Source of the DNA: Serratia proteamaculans
GTDB lineage: Bacteria; Pseudomonadota; Gammaproteobacteria; Enterobacterales; Enterobacteriaceae
Direction of reading: 5' to 3'
NCBI RefSeq assembly: GCF_013337185.1
Contig: NZ_SWDE01000009.1
Span: 1-64,000 of the forward strand
Length of the DNA stretch: 64,000 nucleotides
A program made the position numbers and the translations under genes. Positions 1 through 9,477 of this stretch are shown one piece after another (position 1 is the first letter of the stretch; every line of letters begins with the position of its first letter). The notes under the pieces are model-generated. The model was given only the letters and a program-made list of their open reading frames with translations, made no database searches and was not told where the DNA came from.

Positions 1-9
1 ATGCGCGAA

Positions 10-37
10 AGACAAAAACAGACGCCGCTACGCGGCG
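10..37 (-). terminator. Terminator after mobB
   Basis: On the minus strand a 6-bp stem (CGCCGC/GCGGCG, three-base loop, positions 23-37) overlaps the mobB stop codon and is followed by a T-rich run. This fits a Rho-independent terminator ending the mobAB transcript. Confidence 0.55.
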
Positions 38-546
38 CCTTTCAGCCATTCGGTGATAAAATCGGCAATGCTCTCCGGCTGGTTGAGATCCAGGGATCTT
101 GTCTTGACCGCTATCGATTTATCGCTGGCAACGGCGATAACAAATTCATCCAACATATCTTCAAGCGGCCTGCCTATCTCTTCACGATAGAGAATAATTT
201 TACTGATGGGCTCATGTTTAAACCCCTCGACTAAAATCATATCCACCTTGCTACGATCAAAACGACTGGCCAGATACTGAAGATCCAAAGGTTGCTGTTC
301 CGGCGTTTCAGTCATTAAGGCCCAGCGACGATCGCTGGCGACCAAGGTTTGGTCGGCACCTGCTTTGCGCAGTTCATAACTGTCTTTGCCTGGTGTATCC
401 ACATCCATATCATGATGAGTATGTTTGATTAGCCCTACGCGAATTTCCCGCTGTTTTAATAAAGGAATTAATTGCTTAAGCAGCGTAGTTTTACCCGTTC
501 CGCTATAGGCGGCAATCGCCAGCAAGGGGGGAAGAGCATTATGCAT
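28..546 (-). CDS. mobB: Molybdopterin-guanine dinucleotide biosynthesis adaptor MobB
   Basis: MobB is a GTP-binding partner of MobA in conversion of molybdenum cofactor to its guanine dinucleotide form. It is useful but not essential in E. coli. The 172-residue product starts MHNALPP and has a P-loop, AYSGTGKTT, at residues 13-21. The open frame runs further upstream, but the start at 546 gives the usual family length (about 175) and a short overlap with the mobA stop, as expected for a coupled mobA-mobB operon. The extra upstream residues lie inside mobA and show no family similarity. A terminator-like hairpin overlaps the stop codon. Confidence 0.93.
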   Translation of the reverse strand: MHNALPPLLAIAAYSGTGKTTLLKQLIPLLKQREIRVGLIKHTHHDMDVDTPGKDSYELRKAGADQTLVASDRRWALMTETPEQQPLDLQYLASRFDRSKVDMILVEGFKHEPISKIILYREEIGRPLEDMLDEFVIAVASDKSIAVKTRSLDLNQPESIADFITEWLKGAA

Positions 547-1141
547 TGGTGAGTCCTTTTTCCTGCTGCCAGCGCAGGCAGTCTTCCCGGGTATTAAGAT
601 TATGGAATGCCGTCTGATGGCCACTGAATACGATCTGCCGTGCACCTGCCGCATCCAGGAACAACATCAGCTTGCGTTCCCCGCGGGCCAGATACTCTTT
701 CAACTGAGGCGCCAGGCTGGTATGCAACAGTGCCAGAGTGGGGTGTGCCCGCTCCCCATCGCTGGCATAGGCGGCCAGAGAACTGCCTTTCTGTTGCCAG
801 AGTTGATTAACCAGCGTGGCGGGAAAATCGGGGACGTCGCAGGGAACAAAAACGACCCATTCGGTGGTCGCTTGTTTCAATCCGGCCAGCATACCTGCTA
901 GCGGGCCAGAAAAGTCTGGAGTCAGATCGCTGACGATTGGCAGACCGCTTTCGCCATAGCGCGCCTGATTGCGATTGGCACTGATGGCAATCTTTCCTAC
1001 CTGCGGGCGTAACCGAGAAAGTACGTACTGATACAGCGGTATACCCGCAATCTGAATCAGGCCTTTATCTTCCCCACCCATACGTGTGGCGCGCCCACCG
1101 GCTAAAATAATGCCGGTAATCTCCTCATGCATATCCATCAT
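539..1141 (-). CDS. mobA: Molybdenum cofactor guanylyltransferase MobA
   Basis: MobA transfers GMP from GTP to molybdopterin in the cytoplasm, making the cofactor used by DMSO reductase-type enzymes. The 200-residue protein opens with the nucleotidyltransferase signature LAGGRATRMGG (residues 13-23) followed by DKG, and has the PCDVPDFP metal-binding region near residue 100. It is first in a two-gene operon with mobB, overlapping it by 8 bases, and is divergent from yihD. Three in-frame Met codons lie at residues 1, 2 and 4; the Shine-Dalgarno sequence is weak before all of them, so the exact start is uncertain by up to three codons. Confidence 0.93.
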   Translation of the reverse strand: MMDMHEEITGIILAGGRATRMGGEDKGLIQIAGIPLYQYVLSRLRPQVGKIAISANRNQARYGESGLPIVSDLTPDFSGPLAGMLAGLKQATTEWVVFVPCDVPDFPATLVNQLWQQKGSSLAAYASDGERAHPTLALLHTSLAPQLKEYLARGERKLMLFLDAAGARQIVFSGHQTAFHNLNTREDCLRWQQEKGLTNA

Positions 1142-1284
1142 CCCGAATTTATGGCTAACGCCCTGATTGTAGCGCTAAAGAGGGTGCGGCATCAGGATTT
1201 ACCTTTATTGACAAGCTGCTTCTTTCACTGCGTTGTTAAGCCTGTTACTTTGTGTGTTTATTGATTCTATTGGATGATATTGCG

Positions 1285-1554
1285 ATGAAAACGCACCGCG
1301 TAAACGAGCTGATTGAGCTGCTACAGTCGGCCTGGCAGGAAGATCCGGATCTCAACCTGATCCCGTTTTTGCAAAAACTGGCACAGGAAGCCGGTTTCCA
1401 GGGCAATCTGGCCGACCTGAGCGATGATATCCTGATCTACCACCTGAAAATGCGCGGTAGCGCCGGCACCGAACAGATCCCCGGCCTGAAAAAGGATTAC
1501 GAAGAAGACTTCAAAACGGCATTGCTGCGTGCCCGTGGGGTGATAAAGGATTAG
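1285..1554 (+). CDS. yihD: YihD family protein
   Basis: Conserved 89-residue enterobacterial protein of unknown function. The start MKTHRVNEL at 1285 gives exactly the E. coli YihD length; upstream in-frame codons lie in the mobA-yihD intergenic region and show no family similarity. It is acidic and predicted soluble, without signal peptide or membrane segment. It lies between the divergent mobAB operon and srkA-dsbA, as in E. coli. I see no catalytic motif. Confidence 0.88.
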   Translation: MKTHRVNELIELLQSAWQEDPDLNLIPFLQKLAQEAGFQGNLADLSDDILIYHLKMRGSAGTEQIPGLKKDYEEDFKTALLRARGVIKD

Positions 1555-1658
1555 CATTCGTGCGGTAAGGTGAACCAGTTACTCGTGAAACCTGCCATTA
1601 ATGCTACTATTTCTCATTCCCGGCACAGTGATGTCACCAAACGAAACCGAATGTTGTT

Positions 1659-2645
1659 ATGAACAACTCAGCTTTTAATTTTCAGACCCTGTCGCCCGAC
1701 CTGATTATGGACGCGTTGGAGGGTATTGGTCTGCGTGTAGATTCCGGGCTGACAGCGCTTAACAGCTATGAAAACCGCGTCTACCAGTTTATGGACGAAG
1801 ATCGTAAGCGTTACGTGGTGAAGTTTTATCGGCCCGAACGCTGGAGCGCAGAGCAAATTGGTGAAGAACACCAGTTCTCTCATGATCTTGCCTTGGCGGA
1901 GATCCCGGCAGTTGCACCACTGGTCCTGCAGGGTCAAACGTTGCATACGCACAGCGGTTTCTTTTTTACTGTCTTTCCCAGCGTTGGCGGACGGCAGTAT
2001 GAGATCGATAATCTCGATCAACTGGAGTGGGTGGGGCGTTTCCTGGGGCGTATTCATCAGGTAGGCAGTGAAAGCCTGTTTGTGGAACGTCCGACGATGG
2101 GTATTGAGGAGTATCTCACTGCGCCACGTCAGGTATTGGCTAGCTGTGAACTGTTACCGAAGGCCCAGCGCGAAAATTTCCTGAATGCGACCGACAGGTT
2201 GATCGAGGCGATTAAGCAACATTGGCATCTGGACTGGCAGCCGCGGCGTTTGCACGGTGATTGCCATCCGGGCAATATCCTGTGGCGTGATGGCCCGCTG
2301 TTTGTTGATCTGGATGACGCGCGAAATGGGCCGGCGATACAGGATCTGTGGATGCTGTTGCACGGTGAACGTCGTGATCGCCTGATGCAGTTAGATATTC
2401 TGCTGGAAGCTTACTCGGAGTTTGCTGAGTTTGATCAAAGTGAATTAGCGTTGATCGAGCCTCTGCGGGCCATGCGCATGGTGTACTACCTGGCATGGGT
2501 TGCTCGGCGTTGGCAAGATCCCGCATTTCCTAAAAGTTTTCCGTGGATGGCGGAGTCTGATTTTTGGTTATCTCAGACGGCGGCATTCACCGAGCAGGTT
2601 AAGCTGTTGCAGGAACCCCCTTTGCAGCTGATGCCAATGTATTGA
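1659..2645 (+). CDS. srkA: Stress response kinase A
   Basis: Serine/threonine kinase with an aminoglycoside-phosphotransferase-like fold (also called RdoA or YihE). In E. coli it counters MazF-linked programmed cell death and is part of the Cpx envelope-stress response. The 328-residue product has the catalytic loop HGDCHPGN at residues 199-206 (D201 the expected base) and the metal-binding VDLDD with D217, both at the E. coli positions. dsbA follows after 29 bases, so the two are probably co-transcribed, as known for yihE-dsbA. I did not find a convincing CpxR box upstream. Confidence 0.94.
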   Translation: MNNSAFNFQTLSPDLIMDALEGIGLRVDSGLTALNSYENRVYQFMDEDRKRYVVKFYRPERWSAEQIGEEHQFSHDLALAEIPAVAPLVLQGQTLHTHSGFFFTVFPSVGGRQYEIDNLDQLEWVGRFLGRIHQVGSESLFVERPTMGIEEYLTAPRQVLASCELLPKAQRENFLNATDRLIEAIKQHWHLDWQPRRLHGDCHPGNILWRDGPLFVDLDDARNGPAIQDLWMLLHGERRDRLMQLDILLEAYSEFAEFDQSELALIEPLRAMRMVYYLAWVARRWQDPAFPKSFPWMAESDFWLSQTAAFTEQVKLLQEPPLQLMPMY

Positions 2646-2674
2646 AGCTTTAACACAATGGAGAGTTTAGTCTT

Positions 2675-3298
2675 ATGAAGAAAATATGGTTGGCACTCGT
2701 TGGCATGGTAATGGCGTTCAGTGCCTCTGCTGCGCAATTTAGCGATGGTGCTCAGTACGTAACCCTGGATAAGCCGGTGACCGGTGAGCCTCAGGTCCTG
2801 GAGTTCTTTTCCTTCTATTGCCCGCACTGCTATCAGTTCGAGCAGGTGTATCACGTTTCCGAAAATGTGAAAAAAGCGCTGCCTGCGGGCACTAAAATGA
2901 CCAAGTACCACGTTGAATTCCTGGGGCCGTTGGGTAAACAACTGACTCAGGCCTGGGCTGTGGCAATGGCGCTGGGTGTGGAAGATAAGGTTAGCCCGCT
3001 GATGTTTGAAGCGGTGCAGAAAACCCAGACCGTGCAAACTCCGGATGATATCCGCAACGTGTTTGTAAAGGCTGGCGTAAGCGCGGCTGATTATGATGGG
3101 GCCTTGAACAGCTTCGTGGTTAAATCCCTGGTGGTTCAACAGGAGAAAGCGGCAGAAGATCTGCAACTGCGTGGCGTGCCAGCGGTATTTGTTAACGGCA
3201 AATACATGGTTAAAAATGATGGCCTGGATACCAGCTCGATGGATGCTTACGTGAAGCAGTTCGCCGAAGTGGTTAAATTCCTCAGCCAGCAGAAGTAA
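2675..3298 (+). CDS. dsbA: Periplasmic thiol:disulfide oxidoreductase DsbA
   Basis: DsbA introduces disulfide bonds into proteins entering the periplasm and is reoxidised by DsbB. The 207-residue precursor has a Sec signal peptide (residues 1 to about 19, ending SASA) and the thioredoxin-type active site C49-P-H-C52. The cis-proline loop GVPAVF lies near residue 170. An AT-rich ribosome-binding region with GGAG precedes ATG 2675. It is second in the srkA-dsbA unit and is closed by a strong hairpin terminator shared with the convergent yihG. E. coli carries yihF between dsbA and yihG; here it is absent. Confidence 0.97.
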   Translation: MKKIWLALVGMVMAFSASAAQFSDGAQYVTLDKPVTGEPQVLEFFSFYCPHCYQFEQVYHVSENVKKALPAGTKMTKYHVEFLGPLGKQLTQAWAVAMALGVEDKVSPLMFEAVQKTQTVQTPDDIRNVFVKAGVSAADYDGALNSFVVKSLVVQQEKAAEDLQLRGVPAVFVNGKYMVKNDGLDTSSMDAYVKQFAEVVKFLSQQK

Positions 3299-3312
3299 CC
3301 GAGATTTAAAGT

Positions 3313-3340
3313 AAAAAAGCCGGCTTAGCCGGCTTTTTTT
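3313..3340. terminator. Bidirectional terminator between dsbA and yihG
   Basis: The near-perfect hairpin AAGCCGGC/GCCGGCTT is flanked by an A tract on the left and a T tract on the right. It can therefore end both the rightward dsbA and the leftward yihG transcripts. Confidence 0.85.
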
Positions 3341-3344
3341 TACC

Positions 3345-4235
3345 CTACAGCTGCTTCAACTTATCCAGCAGCCGGTCTTTATCCTGCCAGAGCGTATTCA
3401 ACCAAAGCTGGAAGCGACGCTTAAACTGCTTATCGTTAAAGTAATCGCCATGCATGGTTTCATCGATTGGCAGCAGCTCAACTCTTACCACAACGCGTTT
3501 CAATCGTCCGCACAGCATATCCAGAAAAGGCCGCTCAGTATTTTCAGGATAAAGCAGAGTGACGTTTAACACTTTATCGAACTGCTTACCTAATGCACTG
3601 AGTGTAAAAGCAATACCGGCGGCTTTTGGGGCCAGTAAATTGCGGTAGGGGGAGTTGGTCTTAATTTTCTTGGCTTCAGTAAAGCGCGATCCCTCCACAA
3701 AATTGACGATGGTGGTAGGTCGTTTACGGAATTTTTCGCAAGAGCGGCGCGTGGTTTCGATGTCATTACCGCGTTTTTCTGGGTGTTTAAGCAAATAGGC
3801 TCGTGAATAACGTTTCATGAATGGCATATCCAGCGCCCAGCAGGCCAGCCCGACAAAGGGCACCCAGGCTAGCTGTTGCTTAAGAAAGTATTTATTCATT
3901 GGAATATGGTTACGGAACAACACGCACAGCACCACAATATCCGACCAGCTTTCGTGATTGCTGATCAGCAGATACCAGTTTTTTCGTTCCAGACCTTCCA
4001 ACCCTTCAATATCCCAACGCAGTTGCCCGTTAATACGTAGTAGCAGTGCCAACCCAACGCACCAGCACCACATCATAAAATCGGCAAAGGCTGAGATACG
4101 CCGCCAAACTGCAGGAAAGGGCACCAGTAGCTTAATGATACCGGCCAGCGTGATGGGGACTGAACAGAGTACGGTCACCAAAATGGCGAGCAGGGCAGAA
4201 AGTATAAAAATAACAGGGGATAACAATCTTGGCAT
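3345..4235 (-). CDS. yihG: Acyltransferase YihG (PlsC-like)
   Basis: Membrane-bound lysophospholipid-type acyltransferase. In E. coli YihG is a minor 1-acylglycerol-3-phosphate acyltransferase. The 296-residue product has N-terminal hydrophobic segments (residues 1 to about 50), the HX4D catalytic motif in NHESWSD, and a VEGSR substrate-binding motif. The open frame extends 53 codons upstream, but similarity to E. coli YihG begins at MPRLLSP, so the start at 4235 is preferred. It converges on dsbA and its promoter must lie in the long gap shared with polA. Confidence 0.88.
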   Translation of the reverse strand: MPRLLSPVIFILSALLAILVTVLCSVPITLAGIIKLLVPFPAVWRRISAFADFMMWCWCVGLALLLRINGQLRWDIEGLEGLERKNWYLLISNHESWSDIVVLCVLFRNHIPMNKYFLKQQLAWVPFVGLACWALDMPFMKRYSRAYLLKHPEKRGNDIETTRRSCEKFRKRPTTIVNFVEGSRFTEAKKIKTNSPYRNLLAPKAAGIAFTLSALGKQFDKVLNVTLLYPENTERPFLDMLCGRLKRVVVRVELLPIDETMHGDYFNDKQFKRRFQLWLNTLWQDKDRLLDKLKQL

Positions 4236-4548
4236 GGTTATGGGCTGACGGTTGATGGCAACAGCGTTACATGCCGGTATGCATGAACAAAAAAATATTT
4301 TAACAGAAACCAGAGAGGGAAAGCGCCCGTTAACAGTAACTGTTTTATAGAGGAAGAAATAGGCATTTGCTGCGTTTTCGTGCAACTTGCTCATCTTGTG
4401 CTATGGTAATTGAGGCGCCAAATTTGATAAATAGTGCTATTAAAATTGGGTGCAATATATATCCACAAATTGTGTAAAAGCCGATAATTACCCTCAGTTA
4501 AAATTACGCAATTTAACGCAGTGATTTCAATAGGAATTTTATTTCCAC

Positions 4549-4574
4549 TTATAACGATAATCACATCGTTATAA
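4549..4574. promoter_or_regulatory. 26-bp inverted repeat upstream of polA
   Basis: Ten-base arms TTATAACGAT and ATCGTTATAA match perfectly around the six-base spacer AATCAC. The spacing suits a dimeric DNA-binding regulator or a cruciform. The left part resembles two hexamers of a Fur box, but the whole site matches only about 12 of 19 Fur consensus positions, so I do not assign it. Confidence 0.6.
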
Positions 4575-4599
4575 TTTGCTGTCTTTTCTATGCACAAAG

Positions 4600-4608
4600 T
4601 TATCCACA
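4600..4608 (+). promoter_or_regulatory. Consensus DnaA box upstream of polA
   Basis: The sequence TTATCCACA is a perfect strong DnaA box, 132 bases before the polA start. DnaA is reported to stimulate polA expression in E. coli, so a regulatory role is plausible; binding here is inferred. Confidence 0.6.
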
Positions 4609-4739
4609 GGCAGGATCTTGCGGATCGCTTCGCAGGATCACATGATTTTTATCTTCAATGCACGCTAAGGTTCGTCTCAGGCGTCTAGCTATGGCATGCT
4701 TACCGCCATGTCCGGTCACGATAAAGATAAAGTAACGCT

Positions 4740-7544
4740 ATGGCTCAAATTGCAGAAAACCCATTAATCCTGGTTGACGGTTCCTCTTACCTCTACCGCG
4801 CTTATCACGCCTTCCCTCCGCTGACCAACTCCGCGGGTGAACCGACCGGGGCAATGTACGGCGTGCTGAATATGCTGCGCAGCTTACTGCTGCAGTACCA
4901 GCCAAGCCACGTTGCGGTGGTGTTTGATGCCAAAGGAAAAACCTTCCGTGATGAGCTGTTCGCAGAATACAAATCACACCGGCCTCCGATGCCGGACGAT
5001 CTGCGCGCGCAAATCGAGCCGTTGCACAAAATGGTCAAGGCCATGGGGTTGCCGCTGTTGGTCACGCCCGGCGTTGAAGCCGACGACGTCATAGGCACCC
5101 TGGCGCTGGAGGCGGAAAAGGCCGGTCATGCGGTGCTGATCAGCACCGGCGATAAAGACATGGCGCAGCTGGTCACACCGAACGTCACCCTGATCAATAC
5201 CATGAACAACACCATTCTCGGCCCGCAGGAAGTGTGCGACAAGTACGGTATTCCACCGGAGCTGATTATCGACTTCCTGGCGCTGATGGGGGATGCCTCG
5301 GATAACATCCCAGGCGTACCAGGCGTGGGTGAGAAGACCGCGCAGGGGCTGTTACAGGGACTGGGTGGGTTGGATGTGCTCTATGCCAATCTGGACAGTA
5401 TCGCCACGCTCAGCTTCCGTGGGGCCAAGACCATGGCGGCCAAACTGGAACAGAACAAAGAGATGGCATACCTCTCTTACAAGCTGGCCACCATCAAAAC
5501 CGACGTCGAACTGGATCTGACCTGCGCCGATCTCGAAGTGTCTGCGCCGGACGTCGACGTATTGCAGCAGTTGTTCAAACAGTACGAATTTAAACGCTGG
5601 CTGGCCGATGTCGAAGCCGGCGTTTGGCTGGAAGGCAAGAAAGGTGCCGGTGTGAAAGCAACCAGCGCGGCGAAATCTTCTGCCAGTGCAGTGGCAGAAA
5701 CCGGAAAAGCCCCGGCAGAAGCGACGCTGTCGCAAGAGGGTTACGTCACCATTCTGGATGAAGACACCTTCGCTGAATGGCTGGAAAAACTGAAAAAAGC
5801 CGAAGTGTTTGCGTTTGATACCGAAACTGACGGCCTGGATACCCTGACCGCTAACCTGATCGGCCTGTCATTTGCCATTGCGCCGGGTGAAGCCGCTTAT
5901 CTGCCGGTGGCACATGACTATCTTGACGCGCCAACACAGTTGGATCGCGCTCATGTGTTGGCCACGCTGAAGCCGCTGCTGGAAGATGAGAAAGCGCTGA
6001 AGGTCGGGCAAAACCTGAAGTTTGATATGAGCCTGCTGGCGCGTTACGACATTACTCTACGTGGTATCGCCTTCGATACCATGCTGGAGTCCTATGTGCT
6101 GGACAGCGTGGGCGGCCGTCACGATATGGACAGCTTGTCCGATCGTTACCTTGGCCACAAAACCGTGACCTTCGAAGAGATTGCCGGCAAGGGTAAAAAG
6201 CAGCTCACCTTCAACCAGATTGCATTGGAGCAGGCAGCACCTTACGCCGCTGAAGATGCCGACGTGACGCTGCAATTGCATTTGGCGATGTGGCCGCAAT
6301 TGAAGGAAAGCGCCGAGCTGTTGACGGTATTCAATCAGATTGAAATGCCACTGTTGCCGGTGTTGTCGCATATCGAGCGAACCGGGGTGTTGATTGACCA
6401 AAGCATTTTGGCCACCCACTCTATTGAATTGACCAAACGCCTGGCTGAGTTGGAAATTCAGGCCCATGAACTGGCGGAAGAGCCTTTCAACCTGGCGTCG
6501 ACCAAACAGTTGCAGGCGATCCTGTACGAAAAGCAAAAGCTGCCAATACTGAAGAAAACTCCGGGCGGTGCGCCTTCGACCAACGAAGAAGTGCTGGCTG
6601 AGTTGGCACTGGATTACCCATTACCGAAGGTAATCCTGGAATACCGTGGCTTGGCGAAGCTGAAAACCACCTATACTGACAAGCTGCCGCTGATGATTAA
6701 CCCGGTGAGTGGTCGGGTGCATACCTCTTATCATCAGGCGGTGACGGCTACTGGGCGTCTCTCTTCCAGCGATCCCAACCTGCAGAATATTCCGGTGCGC
6801 AACGACGAAGGGCGGCGTATCCGTCAGGCGTTTATTGCTCCTGAAGGCTACCGCATTGTTGCTGCCGACTATTCGCAAATTGAACTGCGTATTATGGCTC
6901 ACCTGTCACAGGATGAGGGGTTGCTGAAAGCCTTTGCGGCTGGTGAGGATATTCACCGCGCCACGGCGGCCGAGGTGTTTGGCCTGCCGCTCGATAAAGT
7001 GACCAACGAGCAGCGCCGCAGCGCCAAGGCGATTAACTTCGGTCTGATTTATGGCATGAGCGCATTTGGTTTGGCACGTCAGTTAGGGATCCCACGAGGT
7101 GAAGCGCAGCGTTACATGGATCTTTACTTCGAACGTTATCCGGGCGTACTGGAGTATATGGAGCGCACCCGCCAGCAGGCCGCCAGTCAGGGCTATGTCA
7201 GCACGCTGGATGGCCGCCGTCTGTATCTGCCGGATGTCAGTTCCAGTAACGGCATGCGCCGTAAGGCGGCCGAGCGAGCGGCGATTAACGCCCCAATGCA
7301 GGGGACGGCAGCCGATATCATCAAACGTGCGATGATCGAAGTGGACGCCTGGTTGCAAGCTCAGGAGAAGCCACTGGTACGTATGATTATGCAGGTACAC
7401 GATGAATTGGTGTTCGAGGTTCATGAGTCGGTGCTTGAGGAGTCCAACCAGCGTATTCGTGAGCTGATGGAAAACAGCATGGCGTTGGCCGTGCCGCTGA
7501 AAGTCGACGTTGGCGTGGGTGCCAATTGGGATGAAGCTCACTGA
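4740..7544 (+). CDS. polA: DNA polymerase I
   Basis: DNA polymerase I fills gaps and removes RNA primers in replication and repair. The 934-residue product has all three domains: 5'-3' exonuclease (about residues 1-290, with [10 protein letters not shown] and the helix-hairpin-helix [11 protein letters not shown]), 3'-5' proofreading exonuclease (about 330-520, exo I FDTETDG) and polymerase (about 530-934). Polymerase motif A is DYSQIELR, motif B is [14 protein letters not shown] and motif C is [10 protein letters not shown]; all catalytic acids are present. An Ala/Lys-rich linker near residue 300 joins the first two domains. spf follows 190 bases downstream, as in E. coli. Confidence 0.98.
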   Translation: MAQIAENPLILVDGSSYLYRAYHAFPPLTNSAGEPTGAMYGVLNMLRSLLLQYQPSHVAVVFDAKGKTFRDELFAEYKSHRPPMPDDLRAQIEPLHKMVKAMGLPLLVTPGVEADDVIGTLALEAEKAGHAVLISTGDKDMAQLVTPNVTLINTMNNTILGPQEVCDKYGIPPELIIDFLALMGDASDNIPGVPGVGEKTAQGLLQGLGGLDVLYANLDSIATLSFRGAKTMAAKLEQNKEMAYLSYKLATIKTDVELDLTCADLEVSAPDVDVLQQLFKQYEFKRWLADVEAGVWLEGKKGAGVKATSAAKSSASAVAETGKAPAEATLSQEGYVTILDEDTFAEWLEKLKKAEVFAFDTETDGLDTLTANLIGLSFAIAPGEAAYLPVAHDYLDAPTQLDRAHVLATLKPLLEDEKALKVGQNLKFDMSLLARYDITLRGIAFDTMLESYVLDSVGGRHDMDSLSDRYLGHKTVTFEEIAGKGKKQLTFNQIALEQAAPYAAEDADVTLQLHLAMWPQLKESAELLTVFNQIEMPLLPVLSHIERTGVLIDQSILATHSIELTKRLAELEIQAHELAEEPFNLASTKQLQAILYEKQKLPILKKTPGGAPSTNEEVLAELALDYPLPKVILEYRGLAKLKTTYTDKLPLMINPVSGRVHTSYHQAVTATGRLSSSDPNLQNIPVRNDEGRRIRQAFIAPEGYRIVAADYSQIELRIMAHLSQDEGLLKAFAAGEDIHRATAAEVFGLPLDKVTNEQRRSAKAINFGLIYGMSAFGLARQLGIPRGEAQRYMDLYFERYPGVLEYMERTRQQAASQGYVSTLDGRRLYLPDVSSSNGMRRKAAERAAINAPMQGTAADIIKRAMIEVDAWLQAQEKPLVRMIMQVHDELVFEVHESVLEESNQRIRELMENSMALAVPLKVDVGVGANWDEAH

Positions 7545-7733
7545 TAATGCGGTAATTCGTCAGCCTGCTCCCCTGTGGGAGTGCTAACTGGCGATAACCT
7601 AAGCAGTTTTTGTAATTAAGCTACAAGATACGGCGATTGTTTCCGCAACCTCGCCGTTATTACGCACTAAACTGTGTAAGTAAACTACAAAAAATTCTTT
7701 TGCACTGCGAAAAAATCATGTAAAGTTACTCGC

Positions 7734-7842
7734 GTAGGGTACAGAGGTAAGATGTTCTATCTTTCAGACCTTTTACTTCACGTAATCGGATTTGGCTGAA
7801 TATTTAGCCGCCCCAGTCAGTATTGACTGGGGCGTTTTTTAT
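7734..7842 (+). ncRNA. spf: Spot 42 small RNA
   Basis: The sequence is almost identical to the 109-nt E. coli Spot 42: it starts GTAGGGTACAGAGG, carries the unstructured TTTACTTCACGTAATCGG region, and ends in the terminator CCCCAGTCA...TGACTGGGG with a T run. Spot 42 is an Hfq-dependent RNA that represses catabolic genes such as galK when glucose is present, and is itself repressed by cAMP-CRP. Its place after polA is conserved. A likely -10, TAAAGT, lies at about 7721-7726. The rest of the polA-engB gap holds no gene that I can see. Confidence 0.96.
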
Positions 7843-8029
7843 TGTAAAAACAAAGCTGAGCCATAAGTTTTCCCTATTCTCTCCGAAACACTTTTTCCTC
7901 GTTCGCTCCCCTGAATTTGCTCATCCGCCGGGTTCCCATCGTTAAATGGTCATAAGAATTTATGATGGATTTCAGTCAAAACTGTAATTAGATAACGAAA
8001 AAGGCCTGACTTTGCGGATCGCAGGCGTA

Positions 8030-8057
8030 AAAAAGCCGATGCGTTTCCACATCGGCT
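8030..8057 (-). terminator. Terminator after engB
   Basis: An eight-base stem AGCCGATG/CATCGGCT (8034-8057) is followed on the minus strand by TTTTTT. It ends the leftward engB transcript. Confidence 0.8.
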
Positions 8058-8078
8058 ACTGCGGCACCTGGGGCGTTA

Positions 8079-8729
8079 TTATTCGCCGGCGGTGTCGTCA
8101 TCTTCCGGCAGCACTTCCGGTGGGATCTCGTTAAACCAGGTATTCAGTTTCTGGCTCAGCTTGTCGACGCCGATTTTTTTCGGGGAGGAGAAGGCTTCAA
8201 CCTGGATATCACCCATAAACGGCACTACCGCTTCGCGCACCATATTGAGCTGCGCCTTGCGCGCGCCAGATGCCAGCTTGTCCGCTTTGGTCAGCAGGAT
8301 CATGACCGGCGTACCGACATCTACGGCCCATTGAATCATCTGTTGGTCGAGATCTTTCAACGGATGGCGGATATCCATTAGCACCACCAGGCCTTTCAGG
8401 CAGTTACGCATTTGCAGGTATTCACCCAGCGCACGCTGCCATTTGCGTTTCATCTCTTCAGGAACTTCGGCGTAGCCATAACCTGGCAGGTCGACGAGGC
8501 GAATGCCTTCTTCCACTTCAAACAGGTTAATCAGCTGGGTACGGCCCGGCGTTTTACTGGTACGCGCCAGGCCTTTCTGGTTGGTCAGGGTATTTAACGC
8601 GCTGGACTTACCGGCATTAGAGCGACCGGCGAACGCAACTTCAATACCTTCATCCCCCGGAAGATGGCGAATATCGGGCGCACTGGTGACGAAATGGGTC
8701 ACATGATAATTGTAATTCTTGCTGGTCAA
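8079..8729 (-). CDS. engB: Ribosome biogenesis GTPase EngB (YihA/YsxC)
   Basis: Essential small GTPase needed for assembly of the large ribosomal subunit and so for division. The 216-residue product contains G1 GRSNAGKSS, the G2-region Thr in KTPGRT, G3 DLPGYG and G4 TKAD. No ATG fits. Two TTG codons are candidates, at 8747 and 8729. The one at 8729 has GGAG about 10 bases upstream and gives the expected length (E. coli 210), so I prefer it. The C terminus is acidic. It is transcribed away from the CsrC-like RNA gene. Confidence 0.93.
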   Translation of the reverse strand: MTSKNYNYHVTHFVTSAPDIRHLPGDEGIEVAFAGRSNAGKSSALNTLTNQKGLARTSKTPGRTQLINLFEVEEGIRLVDLPGYGYAEVPEEMKRKWQRALGEYLQMRNCLKGLVVLMDIRHPLKDLDQQMIQWAVDVGTPVMILLTKADKLASGARKAQLNMVREAVVPFMGDIQVEAFSSPKKIGVDKLSQKLNTWFNEIPPEVLPEDDDTAGE

Positions 8730-8856
8730 AATTTTTCGTCTCCGCAAGGATGGCTAACTGGTTGGCGATTATAACTGCATCAGCGGTAAAAATGGTGTGT
8801 TTCTCTGTTTTTAAGCATCGGGCCAGCAGAGCATGGCAGCCAGACCCAAGCGAGCT

Positions 8857-8904
8857 TGTGAGACATTCGCCATTCGAATAGGGGGCAATGTCGCTTTATT
8901 CGAA
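8857..8904. promoter_or_regulatory. Candidate control sites upstream of the CsrC-like RNA
   Basis: TGTGAG at 8857-8862 matches one half of the GacA/UvrY site (TGTAAG-N6-CTTACA), about 165 bases before the predicted RNA start. Next to it, TTCGAATA (8873-8880) and TATTCGAA (8897-8904) form a perfect inverted repeat with a 16-base spacer. In E. coli, UvrY activates csrB and csrC from far upstream. The right half of the UvrY site is not recognisable, so this is tentative. Confidence 0.3.
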
Positions 8905-8987
8905 AGCTGTTTTTATTCTTTGTCTTTAAAAACAGAATGTTAATTCTCCGTTGTGTTTTTTGTTATGCCAATTGCCCGGCAACTACC

Positions 8988-9015
8988 TTGAGCCTGATTC
9001 CCGATAGCGTAAAGT
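8988..9015 (+). promoter_or_regulatory. Predicted promoter of the CsrC-like RNA
   Basis: TTGAGC (8988-8993) and TAAAGT (9010-9015) are separated by 16 bases and would start RNA near 9022, just ahead of the first GGA motif. Confidence 0.5.
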
Positions 9016-9021
9016 AGATTG

Positions 9022-9394
9022 CAGCACAAGGCTGTGCAGGATTAAGGAACATCCGGGAAGGGTGATAAATCTCACGGAGTGCACAGGAAGTGCTGGAGTG
9101 CCAGGATGAACCCAGAAGGAATTGACCTATTTGCATCTGAATATGCGAATAGCACAAGGATGGTGAAGTCACTGCAATTTGGATGCCCGCGGGAAGCGCG
9201 CTCAGGAAGAGTGGATGCGCATGGATTGTGCCATGGACGATTTTTCTTTCAGGATGAAGGACGTAGTGCGGCAGGGAATGCGTTTATAGCAAAAGGAAAA
9301 ACCAGGATGTTGAGTGTGCGCACGGAGCGCGTAGCAGGAATATCCTTCGAAAGAAGGTGCAAATAGGCGGCGGGTTTAACCTGCCGCCTTTTTT
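9022..9394 (+). ncRNA. csrC: CsrC-type regulatory RNA (CsrA sponge)
   Basis: This non-coding stretch of about 370 nt contains 22 GGA triplets between 9038 and 9338, many as AGGA, CAGGA or GGGA. Such repetition is the hallmark of RNAs that bind and sequester the translational regulator CsrA. It ends in a strong terminator (AGGCGGC 9365-9371, GCCGCCT 9383-9389, T run). It sits between engB and yihI, the csrC position in E. coli and Yersinia. It is longer than the roughly 245-nt E. coli RNA. The 95-codon open frame inside it lacks family similarity and is considered fortuitous. The 5' end is predicted from promoter elements only. Confidence 0.88.
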
Positions 9395-9477
9395 CTTTGT
9401 CCGCTTTCTGCTAGATTCCGCCGCAATCGTATAGCATCTATCTCTATACTGAATCTACATACCTAAGAGCATACGCT

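Larger units (their letters stand above)
4236..4739. other. 504-bp AT-rich gap between yihG and polA
   Basis: This shared control region for the divergent genes yihG and polA is clearly richer in A+T than its neighbours. It holds a 26-bp perfect dyad (4549-4574), a consensus DnaA box (4600-4608), two further DnaA-like sites (4459-4467 with one mismatch; 4471-4479 on the minus strand matching the relaxed consensus) and a short palindrome AACAGTAACTGTT (4332-4344). I find no convincing protein gene in it. Confidence 0.6.

Noticed and set aside
4549..4574. Fur box reading of the polA dyad
   Set aside because: Only about 12 of 19 positions match and the third hexamer fails; polA is not an iron gene.
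4391..4597. 68-codon frame in the yihG-polA gap
   Set aside because: No ribosome-binding site or family likeness; it crosses the dyad and DnaA-like sites.
9079..9366. 95-codon frame inside the CsrC-like RNA
   Set aside because: No recognisable protein family; GGA repetition and terminator fit a non-coding RNA, and the frame covers the terminator region.
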